Below the pieces are notes generated by a model, which had not been told where the DNA came from, made no database searches, and was given only the letters and a program-made list of their open reading frames with translations. A stretch of DNA of 34,542 bases from CAYIHX01 sp964363305 (GTDB lineage: Bacteria; Bdellovibrionota; UBA1018): positions 1-34,542 of the forward strand of contig CAYIHX010000039.1 in assembly GCA_964363305.1 (NCBI GenBank), in the 5' to 3' direction. The translations under genes were made by a program, and so were the position numbers. Positions 1 through 7,631 of the stretch are shown here, piece by piece. The stretch's first letter is position 1. The number at the start of each line of letters is the position of its first letter.

Positions 1-1
1 T

Positions 2-868
2 CATTTTTTTTCGACCCGGGAGTCGTCGCTTTGGGCTCACTTGCGCGAAAAATTTCCGAAGGCGCGTCTGGCCGTGACGCCGGTCGCTTACTTTCCTGTC
101 AAATTTTCTTGGCGGCTTCGTGCGCTTGCGAAGCGAGTACTTGGCAGGTGGCCTGAGGAGTGGTCGCAAGTGGACCGCTTTTTTCCGACGACCGAACGAG
201 AGGCCGCCGGGCTGCGTCTCTACTGGGCAATTCCAGGCGCCCGGATTCGCGTTCTGACCAACGGCGTGGACGATCGATATCTGAACGCGGAACCTGAACT
301 ATTCAGAGAAAAGACTGGGATTCGGGGGGATTTTATCCTGTCTGTCGCTCGTCTGGATCCGGTCAAACAACAAGATGTTCTTCTTCGTGTGGCGGCGAAG
401 CTCGGCAAGACGGTGGTGATCATCGGAGGGGAAGAGGTGTCCGCTTCGGCCTATGCTCGGAGCCTCAGGCAGTTGGCCCAGGATCTCGAGGTGTCGGCTC
501 GTTTCGGATTTCGAGTTCACTTTCTGGGCCCTCTCCGCGCAGATGATCCGCTTTTGCCGAGCGCCTATGCCGCTGCGTCTGTTTTTTGGCTCGTCAGTCG
601 CTTTGAGACCTTCGGGATTGTTGCGCTTGAGGCGGCGCTCGCCGGCACCCCCGTACTCATGACTGAGGCCCAAGGGGCGCCGGATATTTTCAGCCCGTTC
701 GCGCGGCTCGTCTCGCCGAATGCTTCGCAGGCGCACCTCGCTTCAGAAATTGAGCAGCTCTTGAAGGGGGCGCGCCTCTCCCGGTCATTACGGGAAGGTC
801 TTGCCGCTGATTTTTCCTGGAGTCGAGTGGGGGAGTCGCTCGAGGCCTATTACTTAGAGTACAAATAG
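2..868 (+). CDS. Glycosyltransferase family 4, 5'-truncated by window edge
   Basis: The frame is open to the left edge, so the gene begins outside the window; the TTG at 41 is probably internal. What remains is the end of the N-terminal domain and the whole C-terminal Rossmann-like domain of a GT-B fold enzyme. Visible family marks are the domain-linking stretch LTNGVDDRYL, the sugar-nucleotide-binding strand FILSVARLDPVKQQD, and the acceptor/donor motif FETFGIVALEAALAGTPVL, which fits the E-x7-E pattern of GT4 retaining transferases. Such enzymes move a sugar from a nucleotide sugar to a lipid or glycan acceptor at the inner face of the cytoplasmic membrane. Donor and acceptor cannot be told. 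The FkbM methyltransferase starts 2 bases after the stop, so the two probably belong to one polysaccharide or glycolipid operon. Confidence 0.88.
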   Translation, partial: HFFSTRESSLWAHLREKFPKARLAVTPVAYFPVKFSWRLRALAKRVLGRWPEEWSQVDRFFPTTEREAAGLRLYWAIPGARIRVLTNGVDDRYLNAEPELFREKTGIRGDFILSVARLDPVKQQDVLLRVAAKLGKTVVIIGGEEVSASAYARSLRQLAQDLEVSARFGFRVHFLGPLRADDPLLPSAYAAASVFWLVSRFETFGIVALEAALAGTPVLMTEAQGAPDIFSPFARLVSPNASQAHLASEIEQLLKGARLSRSLREGLAADFSWSRVGESLEAYYLEYK

Positions 869-870
869 AT

Positions 871-1803
871 ATGATCAATCACCCCTTATTAAAAAACAGC
901 GGTCGGGAAATTTTCAATCTTTGGGGGAAGATCGGTCGTGCGCCCGGCTATCGTTATCAGGCCATTGATCGATGGGGATATCTCTTGCACGAGGAGGGAT
1001 TATGTCGAGGCATGAGGCATGACGTCTGGATGAACTGCGACCTCCGTGATCATGTGCAACGACAAATTTATTTTTATGGCGCCTACGAACCCATTGATTC
1101 TTACCTGTTTTTTTCGTTGCTCAAACCGGGCATGACGGTGATCGACGTCGGTGCGAATGTCGGCTTCTACTCGTTGATGTCGGCGAAGGCGGTTGGGCCT
1201 GGTGGAAGAGTTTTCGCGTTTGAACCGGTGCCTTTGAATTGCGAGAAGCTACGGCGTCATGTTGAAGAAAATGAGTTGTCGGACCTTATTATTCCAGTAG
1301 ACAAGGCTCTTTGGCATAAGCGCGAGACCCTTCATCTTTCCCGCCAGAAGGGACAAGAAGACAATCTCGGTACCTATACGGCGGCCGAGCGTCGCCAAAG
1401 CTTGGATGACTTTGAATGCCAGGCACTGACGCTCGACGAATATATTCAAGCGAATGATGTTGGACCTGTCGACGCTCTGAAAATGGACATCGAGGGCGCA
1501 GAGCTTTTCGCGCTGCGTGGCGCTCATGAGATGTTAACTCGATGGAAGCCCCTGTTACTGTTAGAAATTCAACCTGCTACCTGCAAGATGTTCGATTATC
1601 GCACGAGTGATATCTGGGAATTGCTCAAAGGGTACGGCTATAAAATATGGACCCCCGGACATTCGTCCGCGGACTCACGATTTCCGATCGACCTCGAAGG
1701 AATCGAGGACAACGTATTCTTTTATCATGGCGATTTGCCGGTTTTTCCCGATGCGTGGTCATATCGACGGATATTAGATTACTGGGCGAGCGGTAAGCGG
1801 TGA
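871..1803 (+). CDS. FkbM family SAM-dependent methyltransferase
   Basis: 310 residues. The SAM-binding motif I is clear at about residues 89-100 (VIDVGANVGFYSL), followed by the acidic strand end FAFEPVPLNCEKL at about 116-127. The later motif DALKMDIEGAELFALRGA matches the FkbM-family signature (K-x-D-x-E-G-x-E). The family makes O-methyl ethers on sugars and polyketides. Next to a glycosyltransferase, methylation of a surface glycan is the likely role, which is inference. The start lies 2 bases after the preceding stop with no clear Shine-Dalgarno sequence, consistent with translational coupling. The first 80 residues are less conserved in the family and tell nothing about substrate. The gene ends facing the convergent YebC-family gene, 10 bases away. 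Confidence 0.9.
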   Translation: MINHPLLKNSGREIFNLWGKIGRAPGYRYQAIDRWGYLLHEEGLCRGMRHDVWMNCDLRDHVQRQIYFYGAYEPIDSYLFFSLLKPGMTVIDVGANVGFYSLMSAKAVGPGGRVFAFEPVPLNCEKLRRHVEENELSDLIIPVDKALWHKRETLHLSRQKGQEDNLGTYTAAERRQSLDDFECQALTLDEYIQANDVGPVDALKMDIEGAELFALRGAHEMLTRWKPLLLLEIQPATCKMFDYRTSDIWELLKGYGYKIWTPGHSSADSRFPIDLEGIEDNVFFYHGDLPVFPDAWSYRRILDYWASGKR

Positions 1804-1813
1804 GGACCGAGGG

Positions 1814-2533
1814 TTATTTCATCGCCACATAAATTCGATGAACGTCATCGTTGTCATCGAGGGCGTTGAGGAACTCGGCGACTTCTTTACGTTTCTCCTC
1901 TTCGACTTCGAGAGGGTTTTTCGGAAGGTAGCTCATTTCACTTTGGGAGACCTTCCAGTCGAATTTTTCGAGCGCTTTTGTCACCGCATCCAGGTCTTGG
2001 GGGTGGCAAATGAAGCGGGCTCCGGTCTGTCCGTCGCCGACGTCACCTCGTTCCAGGGGTTCGACTTGCTCAGCCCCCGCTTCGATCGCGGCCTCTTCGA
2101 TGTCGATCCCTTTTTGATTGAGGGTGGCTTCAACCACCCCCCATCGGTCGAACATCCATGCGACGGCGCCTTGATTACCGAGCTGCCCTTTTCGGAACAG
2201 CACGCGGACATCGCTCGCGGTCCTATTTCGGTTGTCAGTGAGGCATTCGACGATGACCGGCACCTGGTGCGGCGCGAAGCCTTCATAAAGAACGGTCTCG
2301 TAGATGACGGGTTCGAGAAGACCCGCGCCTTTCTTGATGGCGCGCTCGATCGTGTCGCGGGGCACGGAACTCTTTCGAGCGGACTCGAGTGCCGCGCGCA
2401 GGCGGGAGTTGTTGTCCGGGTTGGGATCGCCTATTTTTGCCGCGACGATGATTTCTTTCACGAGCTTGCCGATCATCGCTCCGCGCTTGTTCGCGTTAGC
2501 CTGCTGTCCTGCGTGTTTCCATTGTGCGCCCAT
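1814..2533 (-). CDS. YebC/PmpR (TACO1) family protein
   Basis: 239 residues, the usual family length. The N terminus (MGAQWKHAGQQANANKRGAM) replaces the common MAGHSKW form. It is followed by the helical domain with RAALESARKSSVPRDTIERAIKKGAG and the conserved YEGFAPHQVPVIVECLTDNRNRTASDVR stretch, which is the strongest identification. The acidic C terminus is typical. The family was annotated as transcriptional regulators; more recent work on YebC and TACO1 points to translation, particularly of difficult peptide stretches. Which applies here is not visible. No good Shine-Dalgarno sequence precedes the ATG, but an N terminus this close to the family's leaves little doubt about the start. Confidence 0.9.
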   Translation of the reverse strand: MGAQWKHAGQQANANKRGAMIGKLVKEIIVAAKIGDPNPDNNSRLRAALESARKSSVPRDTIERAIKKGAGLLEPVIYETVLYEGFAPHQVPVIVECLTDNRNRTASDVRVLFRKGQLGNQGAVAWMFDRWGVVEATLNQKGIDIEEAAIEAGAEQVEPLERGDVGDGQTGARFICHPQDLDAVTKALEKFDWKVSQSEMSYLPKNPLEVEEEKRKEVAEFLNALDDNDDVHRIYVAMK

Positions 2534-2568
2534 GCGGAGGGTATAGGCGGTTTAGCGCAAAAATTCAA

Positions 2569-3690
2569 TCAGCCCTCGCGATCGGCCCGCTTTGCGGCTG
2601 CCTGCGGGCCTATCGTTGGGTCGACACGCAGGAGGTCAACGAATGCACGTAGAAATTTATGGAACTTCGCCCGAGTATCGCCGCTGAGGATCACCGCTTC
2701 GATACTGCGGCGACTCCGAAGCGCTTCTTCCGCGGCGATTCGGATGCCCATCGCATAGACCTGGGCGTTCCAAGCGTGGAGAAAGGCGAGATCGACGGTG
2801 CGGTTTTCGGTCCACGCCTCGAGCAGGTTCGCGTCCGCGGTGTCACGGGCACGAGCCGCGACCTCGCGACTACTCAACACGCTGACCATGCCGGATTGTA
2901 CCCAAGTGCCGTAGAAGCTTTCGCTCTCCGTCCGATTGACTGCGGCTCGAATATTTACTCGGGAGGTTGAGCGCAGCAAGGGCGCGATCCGGTCCCCCTC
3001 AAATCCATCGCGAGTGAATCCGTAGAGACCTCCGATCTGTCGATTCAGCGGAGTTTTGCTTTTGAGAAATGCGTTCGTGATGAGGTACCGGTCTTCAAGC
3101 GCGGAGATCGCCAAATGGTCGGCGCCGCCGCCGGTTTTGAGTTCCCAAAGGACCGAGTCGGTTCGGTCGAAGTATGAATGAAGCAATTCGTGGAAGAGGG
3201 TTTTTCCCGTGGACACCCCGGATTCGTTCTTCAGGGCGGCGATGATCTTCAGCGGAGCAGGGGTGTAGCGCCCTCCTGCCGCGATCTCCTCGTAACTTCC
3301 GCCTGCCTCCAAGAACCGTTCGAGAACGATGAACATACCGGAATCAGAAGCGACGTCCGTCAAGAGAGACCGGAACTCCGCTCCGCCGCGGATTTGCTGT
3401 GAATGTCGGGAAAGAAGATCGCTAACGCGATCTTCAGGTTCTTGGAATGCGGAGGAGCCGAGGCTTTCGAGAAGGTCGATCGTGCTTGCGTACCCTCCAA
3501 AAACGCCGCGATCGCTCCAGTTCGGGCGTGATTCGAGGAGGGCCCGATTGGGGGAGCGGAGGTAGTCTCCGGTGAGGTCTCTCCCGGGCCAGCTCCAGTG
3601 GCTTCCGCTTCGATGAAAGACCTCCTCCGCGTGAAGCGATGGCACGAGAATGGCGAGTACTCCTAAGCAAAGCACTGTCGTTCGATTCAT
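2569..3690 (-). CDS. Exported protein with HExxH zinc-metallopeptidase motif
   Basis: The frame is open back to 3870, but the ATG at 3690 gives a clean signal peptide (MNRTTVLCLGVLAILVPSLHA, then EE), so I start there; an adjacent ATG at 3693 is an equal alternative. That gives 373 residues. Around residues 164-174 is FHELLHSYFDR, with HELLH at 167-171, the zinc-binding and catalytic motif of gluzincin-type metallopeptidases. A third ligand is not certain; the glutamates of the following ALEDRY segment are candidates. No wider family was recognised. The protein should act in the periplasm or outside. It is divergent from the lectin-like gene at 3801. Peptidase activity is inference from a short motif, so the call is cautious. 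Confidence 0.72.
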   Translation of the reverse strand: MNRTTVLCLGVLAILVPSLHAEEVFHRSGSHWSWPGRDLTGDYLRSPNRALLESRPNWSDRGVFGGYASTIDLLESLGSSAFQEPEDRVSDLLSRHSQQIRGGAEFRSLLTDVASDSGMFIVLERFLEAGGSYEEIAAGGRYTPAPLKIIAALKNESGVSTGKTLFHELLHSYFDRTDSVLWELKTGGGADHLAISALEDRYLITNAFLKSKTPLNRQIGGLYGFTRDGFEGDRIAPLLRSTSRVNIRAAVNRTESESFYGTWVQSGMVSVLSSREVAARARDTADANLLEAWTENRTVDLAFLHAWNAQVYAMGIRIAAEEALRSRRSIEAVILSGDTRAKFHKFLRAFVDLLRVDPTIGPQAAAKRADREG

Positions 3691-3800
3691 CATTATGGCG
3701 CTATATGTCAAACCAGGGAGAAGAGAAGGGGTTGCGCACACGATGCAACAAGACTCGGACAACTCTTGTGCCTCCGATACTCGTACTGTAGCTGGGAAGT

Positions 3801-4352
3801 ATGAAGGTACGAATGGTTTCCGGTCTTTCGGTGTTAAGCGGGGTCCTTGGGATGGCGCTGTCGGCCTCAAGCGTGAATGCTCAGGTGCATGCGAGACTGG
3901 CTGACACGCGCATCGCTTATGGCGCTAACGGCCAAGAGCACCTCTTTACCCGGGATACGAGCGTCCCCACTTTCCGCGAAGCCTGGCGCGATCCCAGTGG
4001 TATGGTCTGGGACGATGTGGTGAGGAATGAGGATAAATCGATCCGTCATTTGGAGTGGTCTGAGGCAGCCGGTTACTGCGAGGGAATCGGCGCTGAACTC
4101 CCCACGAAGGAGGATGTCGTCCGGCTGGCTACCTATATGGGCGGGTTTCGTGGAGGAATTTGGGGAGCCTGGTCGGGCGCCGGTTATACCCCACAGGTTC
4201 TTCCTGGCCTGAACTACGCGGAGGGCACTACGGAGGTTCATGACTTCTGGTTCAGGCCACGCACGGCCCAAAGCCTTCCTTGTGCGTTCGAGGGAGCTAT
4301 CGGTGTCTTCAGTTGCTTTCCTGGCCCACATGAAGTGCGTTGCGTGAAATGA
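3801..4352 (+). CDS. Secreted protein with C-type-lectin/sulfatase-modifying-like fold
   Basis: 183 residues with a signal peptide (MKVRMVSGLSVLSGVLGMAL, then SASSVNA, with Q likely first in the mature protein). The mature part contains WSEAAGYCEGIGAELPTKEDVVRLATYM, the recurrent signature of DUF1566/Lcl-type and formylglycine-generating-enzyme-like domains, where an alanine and cysteine helix is followed by an A-x-L-P-T-x-x-E strand. A late FWFRPRTAQ and a terminal EVRCVK fit the end of the same fold. Four cysteines in the mature protein could pair as disulfides. Such exported domains are usually read as carbohydrate- or surface-binding. No enzymatic residue is evident. It is a single gene, divergent from the metallopeptidase-like gene. 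Confidence 0.7.
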   Translation: MKVRMVSGLSVLSGVLGMALSASSVNAQVHARLADTRIAYGANGQEHLFTRDTSVPTFREAWRDPSGMVWDDVVRNEDKSIRHLEWSEAAGYCEGIGAELPTKEDVVRLATYMGGFRGGIWGAWSGAGYTPQVLPGLNYAEGTTEVHDFWFRPRTAQSLPCAFEGAIGVFSCFPGPHEVRCVK

Positions 4353-4372
4353 ACTTAAAGAGATTTTAATAG

Positions 4373-4401
4373 TTGATCATTTTAGTATTAACTGCTAAAT
4401 T
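4373..4401 (+). promoter_or_regulatory. Probable sigma-70 type promoter ahead of the trypsin-like fragment
   Basis: TTGATC (4373-4378), a 17-base spacer, and TAAATT (4396-4401) form a reasonable -35/-10 pair in an A/T-rich stretch. The ATG at 4410 is only 8 bases beyond the -10, so the transcript would begin almost at the start codon. Confidence 0.45.
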
Positions 4402-4409
4402 TCCGGCCG

Positions 4410-4799
4410 ATGATCGTCGCTTTAGCCTTAGCAATGATAGGCGGGACTGCTTCGTTTGATGCGTTCGGCATGGTGCGGGCGGCGCTTGCTCCGTTGGCAA
4501 CTGACCCGGGCCTCGAAGCCGTAGTGAAACTCGAGTTCACCAAGGGCGATGCAGGTTCTTCGATTTGCACCGGCACTTTTGTTTCAGATCGGCACGTCAT
4601 CACGGCCGAAGGCAGATTTCCCGGTGCACAATGCACCTGCATGGAGCGCAGCCTAGGTCGGCGGCGAGCGAGCGAAGAAACCCTTTATTTTCTGCCGCGA
4701 GGGGCGGCATCCCGGAATTGCAGCGAATTTCAAGGCGTCTCCGCGACTTCAAGCGGTCGGTGGTGCGCCATGAGCGAAGCGCTTTACGACACCCTATGA
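4410..4799 (+). pseudogene. Trypsin-like serine protease fragment
   Basis: The first about 65 residues look like the start of an exported trypsin-family (S1) protease: a hydrophobic leader, then VVKLEFTKGDAGSSICTGTF followed by VSDRHVITA. In intact enzymes VITA is followed by AHC, which carries the catalytic histidine. Here the reading changes to EGRFPGAQCTC and family resemblance ends, so the histidine, aspartate and serine of the triad are all missing. From about 4600 the DNA is rich in hairpins and the translation is arginine-rich and unlike a protease. I read this as a gene remnant whose 3' part has been lost or replaced. A short, genuinely translated exported protein cannot be excluded, since a promoter is present. 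Confidence 0.5.
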
Positions 4800-4800
4800 A
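4600..4800. other. Hairpin-rich segment inside the protease remnant
   Basis: Two perfect stem-loops lie here: GGTGCA-CAA-TGCACC at 4623-4637 and TGCCGC-GAGGG-GCGGCA at 4693-4709. An 8-bp palindrome AAGCGCTT follows near 4777-4784. The segment has no convincing coding frame on either strand. It may be a small dispersed palindromic element, but no second copy was found in the window. Confidence 0.35.
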
Positions 4801-4803
4801 TGG

Positions 4804-4829
4804 TGACCTTATTAGGTCATAATAGGTCA
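4804..4829. promoter_or_regulatory. Probable antitoxin operator: three AGGTCA half-sites
   Basis: TGACCT (4804-4809), AGGTCA (4814-4819) and AGGTCA (4824-4829) are separated by exactly four bases each (TATT, TAAT), one half-site per 10 bp. The first two form a perfect inverted repeat and the third is a direct repeat. The array ends one base before the antitoxin ATG. Phd/YefM antitoxins commonly repress their own operon through such sites, so autoregulation is the natural reading. Confidence 0.65.
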
Positions 4830-4830
4830 T

Positions 4831-5178
4831 ATGAAAAGCGGAGCAAAAAAACGGAAGAAAGCCACGAGTTCTTCGCAGTCTGATCGGTATACCCTCAGCC
4901 GAGCCAAGGCACATTTCAGTGAAATGGTGAGGAAGGTCAGAGGGGGGGCGGAAGTGACGCTCTATGATCGAGAAACTCCCGTGGCGCGGCTTTTTCCTAT
5001 TGGCGCTGTACAGGTTGGAGAGACCCCCTTGGTGGTAGTAAGGGAGCCTGCGGCTCAACTGACCGCGCGTTTTCTCTCGGATCTCGCGGGAAAAACAAGC
5101 GCAGTAGGCTTGGATCAGTTCGATGGGGTCGAATTTCTCCTGAATGAGCGCAGGAGGGGGCGTGATCATGGCGAGTGA
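4831..5178 (+). CDS. Phd/YefM family antitoxin
   Basis: 115 residues. After a lysine-rich leader, residues about 23-56 (YTLSRAKAHFSEMVRKV, then GGAEVTLYDRETPVARLFPI) match the Phd/YefM DNA-binding fold: a strand, the A-x-x-x-F-S-x-x-V helix, and the closing T-P-V-A-R-L strand. The C-terminal half, with its DLAGKTSAVGLDQFDG segment, would be the flexible toxin-wrapping region. It overlaps the PIN toxin by 11 bases, the usual antitoxin-first arrangement. Expected role: bind and neutralise the PIN ribonuclease and repress the operon at the half-site array immediately upstream. The 22-residue lysine- and serine-rich N-terminal extension is longer than usual for the family. Confidence 0.82.
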   Translation: MKSGAKKRKKATSSSQSDRYTLSRAKAHFSEMVRKVRGGAEVTLYDRETPVARLFPIGAVQVGETPLVVVREPAAQLTARFLSDLAGKTSAVGLDQFDGVEFLLNERRRGRDHGE

Positions 5179-5593
5179 AATTCTATTTCTTGATTCGTCC
5201 GTTCCGCTGCGCTGGATTCTCAAACAGGAAGGGGCTCTGTCGGTTGCGCCAGACAGGGCTGTTTTCTGCGCGAGTGAGCTTCTTGAGGCCGAGGTCTTTC
5301 GAACTTTGGAGCGCATGAGCCTGGCGTATCGGTGGTCGGATGAGCAGACGAGCCAAGCCCTCCATAGCGCGTTTCTCGTGGTGAGTCGAATTCAGCTCGT
5401 GGGCCTCAACTCTCGGGTCTTGAAGCGAGTGGCCGGCCCCTTGCGCGGTCGACTCGGTACTTTGGATGCGATTCACTTCGTGACCGCCCTGATTCTCCGC
5501 GAGGAGGGGAGAGGTACTCTCCGTTTTGCGACTCACGACCGGGAGCTTGCTCTCGCGGCCCGAGCCGAGGGGTTCGATGTTTTAGGGGTTTGA
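5168..5593 (+). CDS. PIN-domain ribonuclease toxin (VapC-like)
   Basis: 141 residues from the ATG at 5168, chosen because a strong Shine-Dalgarno sequence (AGGAGGGG, about 5151-5158) precedes it; an ATG at 5144 lacks one. The PIN active-site acidic residues are all present: D9 in FLDSS, E42 in the ELLEAEVFRTL helix, D100 in TLDAIHFVTAL and D124 in ATHDREL. They coordinate Mg2+ or Mn2+ for RNA cleavage. VapC toxins usually cut tRNA or rRNA, but the target here is unknown. Pairing a PIN toxin with a Phd/YefM antitoxin is common. The unbroken active site suggests a functional module. Confidence 0.87.
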   Translation: MASEILFLDSSVPLRWILKQEGALSVAPDRAVFCASELLEAEVFRTLERMSLAYRWSDEQTSQALHSAFLVVSRIQLVGLNSRVLKRVAGPLRGRLGTLDAIHFVTALILREEGRGTLRFATHDRELALAARAEGFDVLGV

Positions 5594-5632
5594 GTTGAGG
5601 TTTTAAATGTAACTATTTGAATTTAAATGATA

Positions 5633-5693
5633 TTAATTCTCACACACAAAAAAACTAAAATAGTCAATAATAGAGAGTAGGGGATTGCTCTCT
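5633..5693 (+). promoter_or_regulatory. Weak promoter and leader hairpin before the 5696 gene
   Basis: TTAATT (5633-5638), 17 bases, then TAAAAT (5656-5661) is a plausible but weak -35/-10 pair. In the leader, AGAGAG (5672-5677) pairs with CTCTCT (5688-5693). The 10-base loop holds AGGGG (5679-5683), the only Shine-Dalgarno candidate for the ATG at 5696. The hairpin would present the ribosome site in its loop and place the start codon just past the stem. Confidence 0.35.
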
Positions 5694-5695
5694 CG

Positions 5696-7279
5696 ATGCG
5701 TATTCAGCCGGGACGACGAACACTCTTTGCTCTGCCTTTTTTCTTCGGTGCCGCTATGCAGCTTGCCACCGCAGAGTGGAGCGTTGCACAGCCCCCGGCC
5801 GGTTCTCCTCTGGTTGCCGAGGCGTTGCCATGGACCGGCCCAGGCCGGGAGAAGAACCGCGAATGCGGCCAAGAGTGCTTATACCAGAAGGCGAACGAGA
5901 ACCTCGCTCTGCAGGCGTTCTACTACTATCGGCTGGTGCAGAATATCGATGCCGCCCTTCCGGGCCAGAAAGGGGCGGTTGCTCGAGAGGCGGGCCGTGC
6001 GATCTGCGATGGCGCTACAGGGAATGAGTGTGAAACTCGCATCAGGGCTGTCGCCTACGCTTCGATTCGTCGCTACCAGGCAGCGATGACGGTCAATCGT
6101 ATCTCCACGGACGACGTCAATGCCGAGGGGAGCGCAGTGCGTGAGCTCGATCCTTCTGGTTATGACTCCTCTACCGCCGCCAATGGGCAGACGGTCGCTC
6201 GGGAGGCGCTCACGCCGAGTCTTCTTTCCTGGCGCGAAATCGCTGACCTGCACGCCATCGGCCAACAGCAGTTGGCGACGGCGTCAGGAGGAGCTCTCTC
6301 TCGGTATGTGTTACGCGACGATCAAACCGCGCAAAGTACCTACCTCGACTGGTTAAACGGGGGAGGGCAGGGCCCGACTCGTCCGCGCCTCGAGGATTTC
6401 GTCGCGTTTGAAAAAGTAGGGGAGAGTACTCGAATTCGCTCGATTCCGGCGGCGAGTTGCCAAGGGGCGAATTATCAGCTCTCGTCGAGCGGGGGCATCT
6501 GTTACGACCGCAGGGCTTTCGCAACGGCCGTCAATGAATACGAGCGCGTCTATGGTACCAGCGGAATCATCTCTCCGAATTTAGATGGGCAATTTCGGCA
6601 GCTCGCGGCTGGTCTTCAGGCGGATATCGCCACGCGAGGCGTGATCCAGAATTTCATTCTCGACAACGTGGCAGGCGCGCGAGAACTGGCCCAAGCTCGC
6701 GGAACGGGAGTCAGTGCTCCGACCGGCGTGAACATGCGCGCGTACCTCGAAGCGCGCGGCGTCTTTCGTGAGACGACGTCGAAGGAACTCCAAAATTTTC
6801 GCCCGCCCGCCGCGCGAGCTTCACCCATTTCTCGTCTTGCAGGAGGGAGTCGTGCCCCTCGGACCACGTCGAGGCCCCCTTCTTGGGTCGGAGCCCCGCC
6901 GCCTTCAGCTCAGGGTGCTCTCGCGGTCACGGGTACCGCTCCCGGCAACCCGGCCGCGCAGTCAGCTGCCGATGCCTACTATCGCGCAGGACTCGACGAA
7001 TCACCGATGGCTCGGGCCTCGGGAGATCGTCGAAATATTTATCTCTCCGCCCCGGATGAAACCATCGATAACATGCTGATCTCCGTCGACCGCGATCAAG
7101 GGGCGCTTGAGCGCCAACCCGATGGTAGCTTCAGAATGAGCACAAGGACTCGCACCCTCCAACGTGAGAACGCCTCGGATGGTAGCAGGCCGTCGGAACC
7201 CGCGGGCGGGCCCTCTGATGTCAGTGAGAGCGAGAGCGCGGAAGGGGCCACGACCAGCCCGACTTGGTATCGTCCCTAG
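5696..7279 (+). CDS. Exported protein of unknown function
   Basis: 527 residues, not recognised. A signal peptide is likely (MRIQPGRRTLFALPFFFGAA then MQLATA), so the protein should be periplasmic or secreted. The N-terminal third is helical, with ANENLALQAFYYYRLVQNID and paired cysteines (CGQEC, then IC and EC) that could form disulfides. Two more cysteines sit in a central segment (SCQGANYQ and GGICYDRRAF). From about residue 370 onward it becomes low in complexity, rich in Pro, Ala, Ser and Arg, and ends in a Ser/Glu/Gly-rich tail, a form typical of disordered linkers. The gene stands alone between two toxin-antitoxin pairs and converges on the MazF-like gene with only 4 bases between stops. 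Confidence 0.75.
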   Translation: MRIQPGRRTLFALPFFFGAAMQLATAEWSVAQPPAGSPLVAEALPWTGPGREKNRECGQECLYQKANENLALQAFYYYRLVQNIDAALPGQKGAVAREAGRAICDGATGNECETRIRAVAYASIRRYQAAMTVNRISTDDVNAEGSAVRELDPSGYDSSTAANGQTVAREALTPSLLSWREIADLHAIGQQQLATASGGALSRYVLRDDQTAQSTYLDWLNGGGQGPTRPRLEDFVAFEKVGESTRIRSIPAASCQGANYQLSSSGGICYDRRAFATAVNEYERVYGTSGIISPNLDGQFRQLAAGLQADIATRGVIQNFILDNVAGARELAQARGTGVSAPTGVNMRAYLEARGVFRETTSKELQNFRPPAARASPISRLAGGSRAPRTTSRPPSWVGAPPPSAQGALAVTGTAPGNPAAQSAADAYYRAGLDESPMARASGDRRNIYLSAPDETIDNMLISVDRDQGALERQPDGSFRMSTRTRTLQRENASDGSRPSEPAGGPSDVSESESAEGATTSPTWYRP

Positions 7280-7283
7280 GTCC

Positions 7284-7631
7284 CTAAATCTCGGCGAGGA
7301 GCCGCAGTTTTTCCTTAATTTCCTTCAAGAGAAGAGCGGGAAGAGGTGAGAGCAATTTTCGAAATCGGGTATTGTCGATGGCTCGACTCTGGTCGATCAT
7401 CACTTCGCAGTCGGATTCGTTTCCAGCGATTCCCCGAGGGAGCACGACTCGCAAGAGGCTCTCTCCCCGCATCCGGGTCGTGCACGGCAGAATCCAGGTC
7501 GAGGCATGGCCAGTATCGTTTAATAGATCGCTTTGGATGACGACGACCGGCCGAATCTTTCCCGGCTCAGTTCCTGATCTCGGATGAAGATCAGCCAGAC
7601 AAAGGTGCCCGTGCCGAATCGACTCAATCAT
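7284..7631 (-). CDS. MazF/PemK-family endoribonuclease toxin
   Basis: 115 residues from the ATG at 7631; the frame is open further upstream, but that part is antisense to the antitoxin and unlike MazF. The family core is clear: HGHLCLADLHPRSGTEPGKI then RPVVVIQSDLLN, where Arg and the following strand form the RNA-binding SH3-like barrel, and later ILPCTTRMRG and DCEVMIDQSRAID, corresponding to the conserved pltt and l.dQ.rtid elements. MazF/PemK enzymes cut RNA at short sequences, and the specificity cannot be read here. The start overlaps the antitoxin stop by 8 bases (ATGATTGA), so translation is coupled. Confidence 0.88.
   Translation of the reverse strand: MIESIRHGHLCLADLHPRSGTEPGKIRPVVVIQSDLLNDTGHASTWILPCTTRMRGESLLRVVLPRGIAGNESDCEVMIDQSRAIDNTRFRKLLSPLPALLLKEIKEKLRLLAEI

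Noticed and set aside
1838..2758. Long plus-strand frame antisense to the yebC-family gene
   Set aside because: It is a shadow: the minus strand there is a clear YebC-family protein, and the antisense translation resembles nothing.
3757..3774. AGGCAC-AAGAG-TTGTC on the minus strand as a further sigma-54 promoter for the HELLH gene
   Set aside because: The -12 element reads GT instead of GC, a position that is nearly invariant in sigma-54 promoters.
3691..3870. N-terminal extension of the HELLH protein on the minus strand
   Set aside because: It lacks signal character and would hide the signal peptide that starts at 3690; it also overlaps the start of the divergent gene at 3801.
4600..5316. 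238-codon minus-strand frame over the protease remnant and the Phd antitoxin
   Set aside because: It runs antisense to a well-supported antitoxin and PIN gene, has no ribosome site and is arginine/serine-rich without domain resemblance.
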